The notes under the pieces are model-generated. The model was given only the letters and a program-made list of their open reading frames with translations, did no database searches and was not told the origin of the DNA. 64,000 nucleotides of DNA from Candidatus Peregrinibacteria bacterium (GTDB taxonomy: Bacteria > Patescibacteriota > Gracilibacteria > CAIRYL01 > GCA-016699755), in contig CP065009.1 in the NCBI GenBank assembly GCA_016699755.1, positions 1,364,001 to 1,428,000 of the forward strand, read 5' to 3'. Of this stretch, positions 25,589-33,754 are shown one piece after another; positions within the stretch are counted from its first letter, which is position 1; every line of letters begins with the position of its first letter. The position numbers were made by a program, and so were the translations under genes.

Positions 25589-26077
25589 ATGATGAACGCA
25601 AAGGTCGCACAGGCAATTAACGACCAAATTAAAAACGAACTTCAGTCGGCATACATTTACCTTTCTATGGCGTCGTGGTGTGTAAAGAAAAATCTTGATG
25701 GATTTGCACAGTGGATGAAAGTACAAGCAAAAGAAGAGACCGGGCACGCCATGCGTCTTTTTGAATATCTTCATAATCGTGGAGCAGATGTCGAATTGCA
25801 GGCGCTTGAAAAACCACGGAAAGAATGGGGTTCAGTTGCAGACGTTTTTCGTGATGTTTTTGAGCACGAAAAAGAGGTGACCGACTCCATCAATAGACTT
25901 GTCGATCTTTCGATTGCAGAAAAAGAACATGCTACCAAAACTATTCTCCACTGGTTTTTGGAAGAACAGGTAGAAGAAGAGTCAACCGCACAAAAAGTGT
26001 TGGAGCGACTTGAACTTATTGGCAAAGATCCCGCAGGAATTTTGTTTCTCGATAAAGAAATGGGAGCACGTGCGTAG
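25589..26077 (+). CDS. ftnA: Non-heme ferritin (bacterial FtnA type)
   Basis: The 162-residue four-helix iron-storage protein starts MMNAKVAQAINDQIKNEL (the second Met at 25592 is equally possible). Ferroxidase ligands are visible: the Glu in KNELQSAYIYLSMASW, the ExxH pair in KEETGHAMRLFEYL, a Glu in the FEHEKEVTDSINRL helix, and EEQVEEES in the fourth helix. No heme-binding Met of bacterioferritin stands out. The shell oxidises Fe2+ and stores the mineral. It is relevant here because several encoded proteins need Fe-S clusters (HydE, HydF, Elp3, the radical SAM/UDG pair). The frame is open from 25517, but the ferritin fold begins at 25589. Confidence 0.95.
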   Translation: MMNAKVAQAINDQIKNELQSAYIYLSMASWCVKKNLDGFAQWMKVQAKEETGHAMRLFEYLHNRGADVELQALEKPRKEWGSVADVFRDVFEHEKEVTDSINRLVDLSIAEKEHATKTILHWFLEEQVEEESTAQKVLERLELIGKDPAGILFLDKEMGARA

Positions 26078-26131
26078 TGTTTCAAGCTATTATCATTCTC
26101 AAGAACACGGTATGTTCATGCCACGCTATTT

Positions 26132-27823
26132 ATGAATTTGAAAAAACAACTTCTCTTGGCGGCACAGCAGGTTGTGCTTCTTGCTTCTCAGAAAAAAGCA
26201 AAGACAAAGCAGGCGCTTTCCGTAGCAAAAAACGCCATTTGCCGAGAAATGGGCATCAACACTTTTCCCGATGCGCTCCTCGTTTCTGCGTACGAAACAC
26301 TCGTAGAAAACGGAACGCTTTCTCCTGTACCCGATCTCCAGAGACTCCTTATGAAACGAGGTATCCGAACGCTTTCTGGCATTGCCCCTATTTCGGTTCT
26401 CCTTCCGCCCGGACCATGCAAAAGCGCATGTGTCTATTGCCCACTTGAGCGGTCGGATGTTGGTGGAAAAACTCTTTTTCACAAAGATTCCGAAAAAAAA
26501 TATGGTCTGCAATCTATTCCAAAGGCATTTCAAAAACCCAGCACTATTGTGATGCCAAAGAGCTATTTAAGTAGTGAACCGGGTGCTATGCGCGCGCTTT
26601 TGTCGGGATTTGATCCGTTTTTGCAAATTTCTCGACGAATCGCCGCACTCCGAAAAACAGGACACTCCGCAGAAAAATGCGAGCTCATTGTACAAGGCGG
26701 CACGTTTTCCGATTACCCAAAAGCGGTTCGTACTCGATTTCTCACAAGGTGTTATGCGGCGTTTAACGGAAATGCGCGCGCGCGATCACTCTCTGAGGAA
26801 ATACGAAGAAACGAAACGGCAGATTGTCGAGTAATAGGACTCACGCTCGAAACTCGTCCGGGATGCATTACCCCAGAAGAAATTCGAGACTTGCGAAAAC
26901 TGGGATGCACGCGCGTAGAAATAGGTGTGCAAACGCTCGATGATACCATTACAAAAACTACGAAACGCCTCCAAACACGAGAAGAAGTGGTGCGTGCCAC
27001 TGCACTTTTACGCCAAGCAGGACTAAAAATTTGCTACCACATTATGCCAGGGCTTCCCGGTTCCACGCCAGAAAAGGACATCGAAGTCTACCGAGAGGTG
27101 TGCGAAAACCCTGATTTTTGTCCAGATCTTGTGAAGATTTACCCGTGTTCTGTGGTGCCGTTTTCAGAACTGGAAAAATGGCATTCCTCGGGAAAATACG
27201 TGCCATATTCCGAAGAAACGCTCCGCAATGTCCTTCTCGAAATAAAACGTCTCACTCCGCCATGGATACGCATTTCACGTCTTATTCGCGATATTCCGGG
27301 AACCGCAATTTTGGGGGGAAGCAAAACAACAAATCTGCGCCAACTCTTGCAGGAGGAGATGAGGAAAGATGGAAAATATTGTCAGTGCATCCGCTGTCGA
27401 GAAATTCGTGGAGGAGAATATGACCCAAAACAAGCCAAATTTGTACAACGGAGTTATTTAGTGGCTGGAGGAATGGAGCATTTCTTGAGCATGGAACTTG
27501 CGGATAAAACGCTTCTTGCGCTCTTGCGACTTCGAATTCCGGGCAAAACGGAAAAGGCTCTCTTTCGTGCGCTTGCAAACGCCGGAATTGTGCGTGAGCT
27601 TCACACATACGGCTCTGCAATACCCATTGGCGGAGAATCTGGCGGAAAACCTCAACATTCAGGTTTTGGAAAACGACTCTTAGAAGAAGCAGAAAAAATA
27701 TGTCGTGCGGAAAAATTGCAAGCAATAACCGTTATTGCCGGTGTTGGCGCCCGAGAGTATTATCGAAAACTCGGATTTATTGATGCAGAAACATATGTGA
27801 GAAAAGAATTCGAAAAATTGTAA
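26132..27823 (+). CDS. elp3: Stand-alone Elp3: tRNA U34 carboxymethyl-type radical SAM/acetyltransferase
   Basis: The 563-residue protein has a helical N-terminal domain and then a radical SAM domain whose cluster motif CKSACVYCP sits just after LLPPGPC. Elp3 hallmarks follow: ELIVQGGTFSDYP, IGLTLETRPGCI, RVEIGVQTLDDTITKTTKR and MPGLPGSTPEKD. A Cys pair near 425-430 (CQCIRCRE) fits its zinc/Fe region. The C-terminal GNAT domain shows QHSGFGKRLLEEAEKIC for acetyl-CoA binding and GVGAREYYRKLGF. In eukaryotes and archaea Elp3 makes cm5U at tRNA position 34; bacterial stand-alone forms are known. No other Elongator subunit is present. A clear terminator follows the stop. Confidence 0.93.
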   Translation: MNLKKQLLLAAQQVVLLASQKKAKTKQALSVAKNAICREMGINTFPDALLVSAYETLVENGTLSPVPDLQRLLMKRGIRTLSGIAPISVLLPPGPCKSACVYCPLERSDVGGKTLFHKDSEKKYGLQSIPKAFQKPSTIVMPKSYLSSEPGAMRALLSGFDPFLQISRRIAALRKTGHSAEKCELIVQGGTFSDYPKAVRTRFLTRCYAAFNGNARARSLSEEIRRNETADCRVIGLTLETRPGCITPEEIRDLRKLGCTRVEIGVQTLDDTITKTTKRLQTREEVVRATALLRQAGLKICYHIMPGLPGSTPEKDIEVYREVCENPDFCPDLVKIYPCSVVPFSELEKWHSSGKYVPYSEETLRNVLLEIKRLTPPWIRISRLIRDIPGTAILGGSKTTNLRQLLQEEMRKDGKYCQCIRCREIRGGEYDPKQAKFVQRSYLVAGGMEHFLSMELADKTLLALLRLRIPGKTEKALFRALANAGIVRELHTYGSAIPIGGESGGKPQHSGFGKRLLEEAEKICRAEKLQAITVIAGVGAREYYRKLGFIDAETYVRKEFEKL

Positions 27824-27826
27824 CGC

Positions 27827-27857
27827 TCCTCTTCGAGAAGAGGAAAATATATTTTTC
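27827..27857 (+). terminator. Rho-independent terminator after elp3
   Basis: A perfect 8-bp stem TCCTCTTC/GAAGAGGA at 27827-27844 with a 2-nt loop is followed by an A/T-rich tract ending in TTTTT. Confidence 0.65.
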
Positions 27858-27871
27858 AATAAAAAAATAAT

Positions 27872-27900
27872 TTGACAAGTTTCTATAATAACGATAAAAA
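27872..27900 (+). promoter_or_regulatory. Promoter of the 27.9-30.6 kb accessory cluster
   Basis: A perfect TTGACA at 27872-27877, a 17-bp spacer and TAAAAA at 27895-27900. A TATAAT also lies at 27884-27889 but is too close to TTGACA to pair with it. Predicted transcription starts about 20 nt before the ATG at 27928, which argues against the GTG at 27901 as start. Confidence 0.6.
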
Positions 27901-27927
27901 GTGAATCCCTTTCTTTTTTTATCGTTC

Positions 27928-28539
27928 ATGTCACCAGAAATATTAGAGATAAAAAATAACGAAACAACAAATACTGTTACTCAGGAAGGTGAAAAATTTG
28001 ATGGGAAAGCAAGAGCAATTGCACTCTCTGCTCTTATCGCCCTCAGTAGTATTAATGCTTCCGCAGAAGAAAGAGGGCATCCTCTTATTCACAAAGCATC
28101 ACGAACGCCAGAAGAATTTATTCACTATCTTCAGAAAAATCAAAAAGAATGGGAAAAGGTTCAAACGGAACTGCAAAGAATGGGATATTCGTTTTCTAGC
28201 CCTCAAGAAGTTGAAAAATATTTTCGATCAGAAAAATGTAACGGGGAAATTACCCTTAACACCTATACTCCTGATGGAGAACCTTTGAGCAGGACAACAA
28301 GAGCGTGTGAATCTGAAGAGTTTCTTTTGACAGATCCTCATACGAAAAGAAGCGTACTCTCAACAGAATGCGGAAATGGAGTTCCGGGAGTACGAGCTCC
28401 CGAAACAGTCGTAAAAGAAACAAATAGATTCATTATCAAAATCTTACATTCTGATTGTCGTTATGGTTATAACAGAGATGGAAATATGGTCGAAGCACAC
28501 TGCAATGGAGCAGGAACCCCTGTAGTGATTGAAAAATAA
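27928..28539 (+). CDS. Unrecognised exported protein with late hydrophobic segment
   Basis: The 203-residue protein begins with about 25 polar residues (MSPEILEIKNNETTNTV), then a hydrophobic segment ending in an AxA-like site (ALSALIALSSINASAEE), so it resembles a signal peptide with a long n-region. The mature part has a charged helical section (HYLQKNQKEWEKVQTELQRMG) and a Cys-containing C-terminal half. The Cys residues (EKCNGE, RACESEE, TECGNG, DCRYGY, HCNGAG) could form disulfides outside the cell. I do not recognise a family. It is the first gene of an accessory cluster and is followed after 31 bp by another secreted protein with the same unusual N-terminal layout. Confidence 0.65.
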   Translation: MSPEILEIKNNETTNTVTQEGEKFDGKARAIALSALIALSSINASAEERGHPLIHKASRTPEEFIHYLQKNQKEWEKVQTELQRMGYSFSSPQEVEKYFRSEKCNGEITLNTYTPDGEPLSRTTRACESEEFLLTDPHTKRSVLSTECGNGVPGVRAPETVVKETNRFIIKILHSDCRYGYNRDGNMVEAHCNGAGTPVVIEK

Positions 28540-28570
28540 GTTTTCTCAATTTTTTTCTTTTTTATTTTTT

Positions 28571-29221
28571 ATGAATGTCATGAAAACTCCCGACCATCTT
28601 TCTGAAAGGAGAACTGATTCTTCAAGAACGAAAAACAGCATTTTTGATAGTATTCGGAAATCAAATGTTGCCCGTGTTGCCGCTTTTGCAAGTGCTCTTG
28701 GAGTTGGAGGTTGCGCTGCAGAGCTCAACGTAGCAAGCGTTCCACTGAAGAACGGAACAATAACTTTTGCTGATCACGCCACTGGAGGCAATATTCTCAA
28801 ACCAACAGGAAAACAACAGGTCACAGCTTATTCCGAAAGTAAAGAAGATGGGAAAGATGTCATTTTAAAGGCAGATCAGCATGCTTTCGCCGCTATCGGT
28901 GCTGCCGTTCTCTCTGCTTTGCCGAGAGCAGTAGGATATGCCATTGGAAATCATGGGCTCAAAACAAAAGTAATGACCAGTGAAATAACTAGTTTGGATA
29001 ATGGCTCTACTTCCACTTCTAATGCACAACAACACCAGGAACAGGAGCAAGATCAAACCGCCTATGGAGGAGAAGGTGGAGAAGGAGGATCTTCTTATTC
29101 TGAAGGAGGAGATGGCTATGGAGGAGCTGCATCTGCGGGATCATCTTCTAGTGCTTTTTCAGAAACCTTAGGCGATTGTGCTGGTCATAGAGGTATGAAT
29201 TGTAGTGGGTCAGGAGATTGA
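28571..29221 (+). CDS. Unrecognised probable lipoprotein with Gly/Ser-rich tail
   Basis: The 216-residue protein has about 35 polar residues, then AAFASALGVGGCAAELN. This is a hydrophobic stretch ending in a lipobox-like VGGC, so Cys may be lipidated although the n-region is longer than usual. The middle has a second hydrophobic helix (FAAIGAAVLSALPRAVGYAIG). The tail is low-complexity: Gln/Glu-rich (QQHQEQEQDQ), then Gly/Ser-rich (YGGEGGEGGSSYSEGG) and a final Cys pair. No family was recognised. It ends the first transcription unit of the cluster, just before a strong terminator. The start could also be the in-frame ATG at 28580. Confidence 0.62.
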   Translation: MNVMKTPDHLSERRTDSSRTKNSIFDSIRKSNVARVAAFASALGVGGCAAELNVASVPLKNGTITFADHATGGNILKPTGKQQVTAYSESKEDGKDVILKADQHAFAAIGAAVLSALPRAVGYAIGNHGLKTKVMTSEITSLDNGSTSTSNAQQHQEQEQDQTAYGGEGGEGGSSYSEGGDGYGGAASAGSSSSAFSETLGDCAGHRGMNCSGSGD

Positions 29222-29243
29222 TAAAATAGAGTTATTACTCCAG

Positions 29244-29272
29244 AAAAAAGCCCTGCATTGCAGGGCTTTTTT
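29244..29272 (+). terminator. Strong rho-independent terminator inside the accessory cluster
   Basis: GCCCTG/CAGGGC stem flanked by six A and six T residues, giving a stem of more than 12 bp with a U-tract. The A-run makes it able to act on both strands. Confidence 0.92.
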
Positions 29273-29310
29273 CTTTTGCAAATTTTTAGTATAATAAAAA
29301 AAAATAAAAT

Positions 29311-30273
29311 ATGAATCAACACCATGCTTCTCCCTTTTCGCCACGCTCTTTTGAGTTTTATGAGGAGAGAAGAATGTTTCTTTCACCAGAGTCGCCTCGA
29401 TTTTCTTTAGAGAGTGGCAATTCGAATTATCTTGAAAAAAAAATAATACTGCTTCCTCATGCTGCGCTTTTAAATGTTCAACAGGCTCTTAGTAATCAAA
29501 ATTTTAATGGCGGAAATTATAAAAAATCAGATTATGCCAAAAAAATTCAGCAAACCCTTGTTGATTTGGGATACGACATTGGCAAAAGTGGAGCGAGTAC
29601 GAATGGTGTTGACGGAGACTATGGAAATAACACCAAAAATGCTGTGCGCCAACTTCAAGAAGATCTCAAAAAAACATTCCCCAAGGAGAATATTATCCCC
29701 GATGGTCTTTTTGGAAATACAACTGCCTTCTTGGTGCTCACCATGATTCAAAAAGAACAGAAGACAAGAGAAGGAGTGCAGAAAGAACGAGCAGAAATCA
29801 AAAAACGTATTACTCCATCAAGTTCTGAAAAAGCAAACACTCGTCCTTATACGAAGGCGCTTCAAGGTCTTGATCTAACAGCAATAGAGAATAACAAAAA
29901 TCTTGGGAAAAGCATTGTCGATGAAATACGGCAAGGAAAAATCTCAGAAGGAGTTGGTGCAGATGTCTTCATCGGAGATAAAACACAATCAGTCTATTTT
30001 TCTGGAGAGAATGGCATTTTTTGCAAACCAGATATGTCACCAAGAGTTTGGAATCTCCGAGAGCCTTGGAAAACGTACATTATCCCCATGAAAAGAGTAG
30101 AAGGAAACCTTAGCATTACGAATATGCCAACAGTACAGCCTATTGAAGTGATCACTAATCGTGATCACTCTCACGGAAGAGAGAGTTATGCTTATATGGA
30201 AAAAGGCGGAAAAATGAGGAGATTCAACGAATCTGGTAATGAGATTTATCTTCAGGGTGGTTTCAACGGCTAA
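29311..30273 (+). CDS. Peptidoglycan-binding-domain protein, otherwise unrecognised
   Basis: This 320-residue protein contains one PG_binding_1-like domain at about residues 70-150 (AKKIQQTLVDLGYDIG, then DGDYGNNTKNAVRQLQEDL and PDGLFGNTTAFLVL). Lys/Glu-rich helices follow, then a C-terminal beta-rich part with GADVFIGDKTQSVYF and VWNLREPWKTYIIPM. There is no signal peptide at the N-terminus, so it may act inside the cell, be exported another way, or have a wrongly placed start. TATAAT at 29290-29295 gives a leader of only about 9 nt. Its stop overlaps the next start (TAATG), showing coupling to the zinc-ribbon gene. Confidence 0.7.
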   Translation: MNQHHASPFSPRSFEFYEERRMFLSPESPRFSLESGNSNYLEKKIILLPHAALLNVQQALSNQNFNGGNYKKSDYAKKIQQTLVDLGYDIGKSGASTNGVDGDYGNNTKNAVRQLQEDLKKTFPKENIIPDGLFGNTTAFLVLTMIQKEQKTREGVQKERAEIKKRITPSSSEKANTRPYTKALQGLDLTAIENNKNLGKSIVDEIRQGKISEGVGADVFIGDKTQSVYFSGENGIFCKPDMSPRVWNLREPWKTYIIPMKRVEGNLSITNMPTVQPIEVITNRDHSHGRESYAYMEKGGKMRRFNESGNEIYLQGGFNG

Positions 30274-30608
30274 TGCCTCTTCCTTGTCCAAAATGTGGCA
30301 TGCTTATGATTGAAATTCCCACGCCAAAAAGTGGCGTTCTTTCGTGTTGCGCTTCTTGCGGACACACACAAAACGCCAAGGGAGTGCCTGTTGTTCCTTC
30401 CCCCACAAAAACAGAAGAGAAACCTCCCCAGTTAAGAATAACAGCAACAGATATTCCTCCAGAAGTACAAGCACTTTTAGACATGGAACGAGCAAAAATA
30501 GACGCCCGTTTTGATGGATATGAAAAAGACGAACAGAAAATATTTGGTCTGCTTCGTGATGTTCCGGGAGCAAATTTTCTGAGCAATCTTCTTTCTCGAT
30601 TTTTTTGA
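30273..30608 (+). CDS. Small zinc-ribbon protein
   Basis: The 111-residue protein starts with MPLPCPKCGMLM, and a second CxxC pair lies in CCASCGHTQN. The CPxCG-x(n)-CxxCG pattern is a zinc ribbon of about 25 residues. The rest is a Pro/Thr linker and a charged helical tail (PPEVQALLDMERAKIDARF) with an FLSNLLSRFF end. Such proteins often bind nucleic acids or partner proteins, but no family could be fixed. It overlaps the upstream stop by one base, so it belongs to the same transcript as the peptidoglycan-binding-domain gene. Confidence 0.7.
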   Translation: MPLPCPKCGMLMIEIPTPKSGVLSCCASCGHTQNAKGVPVVPSPTKTEEKPPQLRITATDIPPEVQALLDMERAKIDARFDGYEKDEQKIFGLLRDVPGANFLSNLLSRFF

Positions 30609-30685
30609 ATCGAAAACAATATTTTGAATCAAGAAAAAGATGACAAAACCATTTGTCATTGTGGATTCTGATCCGCAATTTTTTT

Positions 30686-30770
30686 TGTCATTCCGTACTC
30701 AGTACGGAATCTCAAAAGATCCTGAATTGACCAAAAATGAAGGAGATACCGGATTAAATCCGGCATGACA
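30686..30770. repeat. Palindromic interspersed repeat (MITE/REP-like)
   Basis: An 85-bp element begins TGTCATTCCG and ends CGGCATGACA, near-perfect inverted ends. Two internal hairpins (CCGTACTCAGTACGG and CCGGATTAAATCCGG) lie side by side. It is located in the only non-coding gap between the zinc-ribbon gene and pgl. TGTCATTCCG-type palindromes are dispersed in several bacterial genomes; whether it recurs in this one needs the full genome. Confidence 0.65.
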
Positions 30771-30790
30771 TATATAAGAAAGCCATTCCT

Positions 30791-31444
30791 CTATTCTTCA
30801 TAAAAAAACACAAAACAATATGGATGCTTTAATAAATATTTTGCTGGAAATTCTTCTGAAGACAATGACCCAGAAAACCATTCCGTCAGTACTTCTTCTT
30901 TCGATTTCCCCTTTAATAACACTATTAATTTTTTCGCATTCAGCAACACAGGAAGCGTAAACGTAATGCGTTGACGCACGGCAAATTGTTCCGTTTCAGA
31001 AGTTGTCACCAATTTGTGATCTTCAGAAAGCGCAGGAGAATGGGGGAAAAGTGAAGCGATGTGTCCATCTGGACCAATGCCCAATACGGCAACGTCAAAC
31101 ACGCCTCCTTGTTCTCGAAAAAGAGTTTCATAGTGTTTTGCTCCACAATCGGGAGAAGTTGTTTCTGGCAAAAAGAATCGTGCCGGAACCGGAAACGATT
31201 CTCGAATGAGTTTTGCATTTGCATCAGGATGATTGGGCGGAACGCATCGTTCATCTGCCAAAAACACGCTTACCGTTTCCCAAGGAAATACTCGTTTCGC
31301 CAATTCCTCATAAACTGGCGCAGGAGTTGATCCGCCAGAAAGCGCAAGAAGAAACGGATCTGGGGTATCTGCAAGAATTTCACGTACGGCACTTTGTACC
31401 CATTCTTCTTTCTCTTGAAAGCGGAAAACCTGAGGAGAATTCAT
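30791..31444 (-). CDS. pgl: 6-phosphogluconolactonase
   Basis: The 217-residue SOL/DevB-type lactonase hydrolyses 6-phosphogluconolactone in the oxidative pentose phosphate pathway. It shows LALSGGSTPAPVYEELA at about residue 33, VSVFLADERCVPPNHPDANAK near 65, and the signature VLGIGPDGHIASLFPH with the catalytic His. RITFTLPVLLNAKKLIVLLKG follows near the C-terminus. Neither zwf nor gnd is in the window. The gene is divergent from the VanW-like gene, with 120 bp between the starts. Confidence 0.95.
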   Translation of the reverse strand: MNSPQVFRFQEKEEWVQSAVREILADTPDPFLLALSGGSTPAPVYEELAKRVFPWETVSVFLADERCVPPNHPDANAKLIRESFPVPARFFLPETTSPDCGAKHYETLFREQGGVFDVAVLGIGPDGHIASLFPHSPALSEDHKLVTTSETEQFAVRQRITFTLPVLLNAKKLIVLLKGKSKEEVLTEWFSGSLSSEEFPAKYLLKHPYCFVFFYEE

Positions 31445-31506
31445 ACACCTTAAAAAACACCCTCTTTATTCTTTCGATTTCCCTTTTCTTTTTCCAAAAA
31501 AAAAGC

Positions 31507-31534
31507 TTGTCAAAGGCAAAAAAGAAGGTATGAT
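31507..31534 (+). promoter_or_regulatory. Promoter of the VanW-like gene with palindrome at the start site
   Basis: TTGTCA at 31507-31512, a 16-bp spacer and TATGAT at 31529-31534. Immediately downstream, at the expected start site, is the perfect palindrome CTCCGCGGAG. Confidence 0.55.
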
Positions 31535-31564
31535 ACTCTCCGCGGAGGTTTTTCGCGAAAAAAA

Positions 31565-32959
31565 ATGAGAATCATTATGATTTTTTCTTCAAAAAAGTTT
31601 CAATTCCTTTTCTTGGCATCGATATTTTTGAATGTGTTTTCGTATTTCCCCTCTGTTTTTGCGGAGAAAAATACTGATTCTCCTCCACAAGAATGGAATA
31701 CGACGATCACTTTTTCTCATGAATTTTCCAATTTTCGTCTTCCGCTCACCAAAGTACCAAACTTTTTTCAACGTGAAGAACAGGTCTTTTTTCGAGGACA
31801 AGAAATTATTCCCTCAGCTTTCAAATCAATTGCCCCAGAGAATGCAGAAGTCTTTTCTATAGAAGAAGATGGGAATTCTTCTCCTTTTCCAGTAGAAAAA
31901 CATCTTGGAGAATGGAGAGTCGATCAAAATGCACTTAATGCTTTTCTTGAAGAATATGTGTTGCCACACGTAGAACAAGAGACACAAGATGTTCGGATTT
32001 TTCGAGGAGAGGGGGGAGATATTCAGTTTGAAGGTGCCGGCATGTTTGGAAAAGTAGTGGATCGAGAAAAAACACGTATTTTGTTGGAAACTGCTCTTAA
32101 AGAGGGAGTGGATCGGGTAGAGCTTCCGGTAACTATTACAAGTCCAAAAATAACCGTTGATGATGAAGAGCTTTCGAAAAGTGGTATTTCTGATCTCGTT
32201 TCTGTGGGGGAATCAGATTTTTCGGGAAGCTCGTGGGCGCGTATGCAGAATGTGGAAGTTGGTTCATTACAGTTGAATGGATACCTTATTCCAGAAGGGG
32301 AAACAGGAAGCTTTAATGATGCTTTGGGGCCGGTGGACGCTGATCATGGATATCTGCCAGAACTTGTTATTGTTGGGTCACGGCTCGATAAAGAATATGG
32401 AGGTGGACTTTGTCAGGTGAGTAGCACCGCCTTTCGTGCGGCACTCCTTGCCGGACTTCCTATTGCCGAACGCTATCCACACTCATTTGCTGTAAGTTAT
32501 TACGAACCGTGGGGCACAGATGCTACTATTTATCCGGGAAATAAAGACTTCAAATTTGTAAATGATACGAAGGGTGCTATTCTCGTGCAAACCACCATGA
32601 ATCGAGAAACGAAGAAGCTCCGATTTCATTTCTACGGTACGCGAGACGATCGACAGGTAAAACTTCTTGGTCCGACTATTGGAAGGCACGTCGCGGCGCT
32701 CCCTGCTCTTCACCAAACGAGTGAGAAGCTTGCCCCAGGAGAAACGCAATGGCTTTCAAAAGCTGTAGAAGGATTTGATGCGTCATGGACACGAATTATT
32801 TTTCGAAAAACATCCGATATAGAATTTGCTTCAAAAGAGAGCGCCGAACCACTCATCTACTCTTTCTTTTCTCGATACCAGCCACGCCGTAATTGGAGCG
32901 TCACTGGGGTTTCGCCAGCTTCAGCAGAAGCATCTGATGAAGAGGTATCGGTCATTTAA
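31565..32959 (+). CDS. VanW-family secreted protein
   Basis: The 464-residue protein has an N-terminal signal or anchor helix (FLFLASIFLNVFSYFPSVFA). A PG_binding_4/YoaR-like region follows at about residues 100-215, with FRGEGGDIQFEGAGMFG and the repeated helix ILLETALKEGVDRVELP. The VanW domain at about 220-360 shows GETGSFNDALGPV, EYGGGLCQVSSTAFRAAL and RYPHSFAVSYYEPWGTDA. The domain's exact activity is unknown; VanW occurs in some vancomycin-resistance operons but is widespread in organisms without that resistance. A role in cell-wall handling is likely. The start may also be the in-frame ATG at 31577. Confidence 0.9.
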   Translation: MRIIMIFSSKKFQFLFLASIFLNVFSYFPSVFAEKNTDSPPQEWNTTITFSHEFSNFRLPLTKVPNFFQREEQVFFRGQEIIPSAFKSIAPENAEVFSIEEDGNSSPFPVEKHLGEWRVDQNALNAFLEEYVLPHVEQETQDVRIFRGEGGDIQFEGAGMFGKVVDREKTRILLETALKEGVDRVELPVTITSPKITVDDEELSKSGISDLVSVGESDFSGSSWARMQNVEVGSLQLNGYLIPEGETGSFNDALGPVDADHGYLPELVIVGSRLDKEYGGGLCQVSSTAFRAALLAGLPIAERYPHSFAVSYYEPWGTDATIYPGNKDFKFVNDTKGAILVQTTMNRETKKLRFHFYGTRDDRQVKLLGPTIGRHVAALPALHQTSEKLAPGETQWLSKAVEGFDASWTRIIFRKTSDIEFASKESAEPLIYSFFSRYQPRRNWSVTGVSPASAEASDEEVSVI

Positions 32960-32963
32960 GTAG

Positions 32964-33740
32964 TTACCAATCAATTTCTAAGCGTACAGGACAATGATCG
33001 GAACCCATTTGTTCACTGAGATATTCAATTCTTTGTATTTTTGAAAATAAGGCTTTGTCCGCAAACACATAGTCGATTCGCCACCCCACATTTCGCGCTC
33101 TAGCGCCAGAAAGGAGATGCCACCAAGAGTATTGCGCTACGTTTGGATATTTTTCGCGAAACACGTCCTTCCAATTGTTTTCGATGACACGAGTAACCCA
33201 TGTTCGCTCTTCTGGCAAAAATCCAATGGAATTTTTGTTTTCTTTGGGACGAGCAATATCAATTTCTTCATGCGCGCAGTTTACGTCTCCTGCCCAGATA
33301 ACTTCTCGTCCTTCTTCGCGAAGCGCATTCATATACTCGAGAAAGAGATTATAAAAAACAATCTTTTCTTCCCATGCCTGCTCCGATTTTCCTCCGTTCG
33401 GAAAGTAGATTCCTAGCACTGTCTTTTTTGAATCAATATCAACTCGAGCAATTCTTCCTTCTGTGTCAGAAAATAACGGCATTCCAGAGGAAAAGGAGGG
33501 GTTTTTGCAGAAAGATTTCTTTACCCAAATGCCGGTTCCGGCATACCCTGGTTTTTCCGCAGAATGATAAAACTGATGATATTCTGGGTGTTCGCGGAGT
33601 TCAGCAGAGAGTTTTTCTGGTGTTGCTTTTGTTTCTTGCATCAGCAAAATATCGGGACGATATTTTACTAAGAATGGCAAAAGCTCACCTTTTCGCTCAA
33701 CTGAGCGAATACCGTTGACGTTCCAAGAAATGATAATCAT
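32964..33740 (-). CDS. xth: Exodeoxyribonuclease III (AP endonuclease)
   Basis: The 258-residue EEP-fold nuclease starts MIIISWNVNGIRS. It keeps DILLMQETKA (metal Glu), YHSAEKPGYAGTGIWVKK, WAGDVNCAHEEIDIARP (Asp/Asn pair), the RNVGWRIDYVFAD segment and the catalytic SDHCPVRLEI end (Asp-His). It cuts DNA at abasic sites and trims 3' ends in base-excision repair, which would complement a uracil-DNA glycosylase. The ATG at 33740 is preferred; the frame upstream to 33800 overlaps the small upstream gene. It follows that gene by 14 bp. Confidence 0.95.
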   Translation of the reverse strand: MIIISWNVNGIRSVERKGELLPFLVKYRPDILLMQETKATPEKLSAELREHPEYHQFYHSAEKPGYAGTGIWVKKSFCKNPSFSSGMPLFSDTEGRIARVDIDSKKTVLGIYFPNGGKSEQAWEEKIVFYNLFLEYMNALREEGREVIWAGDVNCAHEEIDIARPKENKNSIGFLPEERTWVTRVIENNWKDVFREKYPNVAQYSWWHLLSGARARNVGWRIDYVFADKALFSKIQRIEYLSEQMGSDHCPVRLEIDW

Positions 33741-33754
33741 AACCAAGAGAGAGA

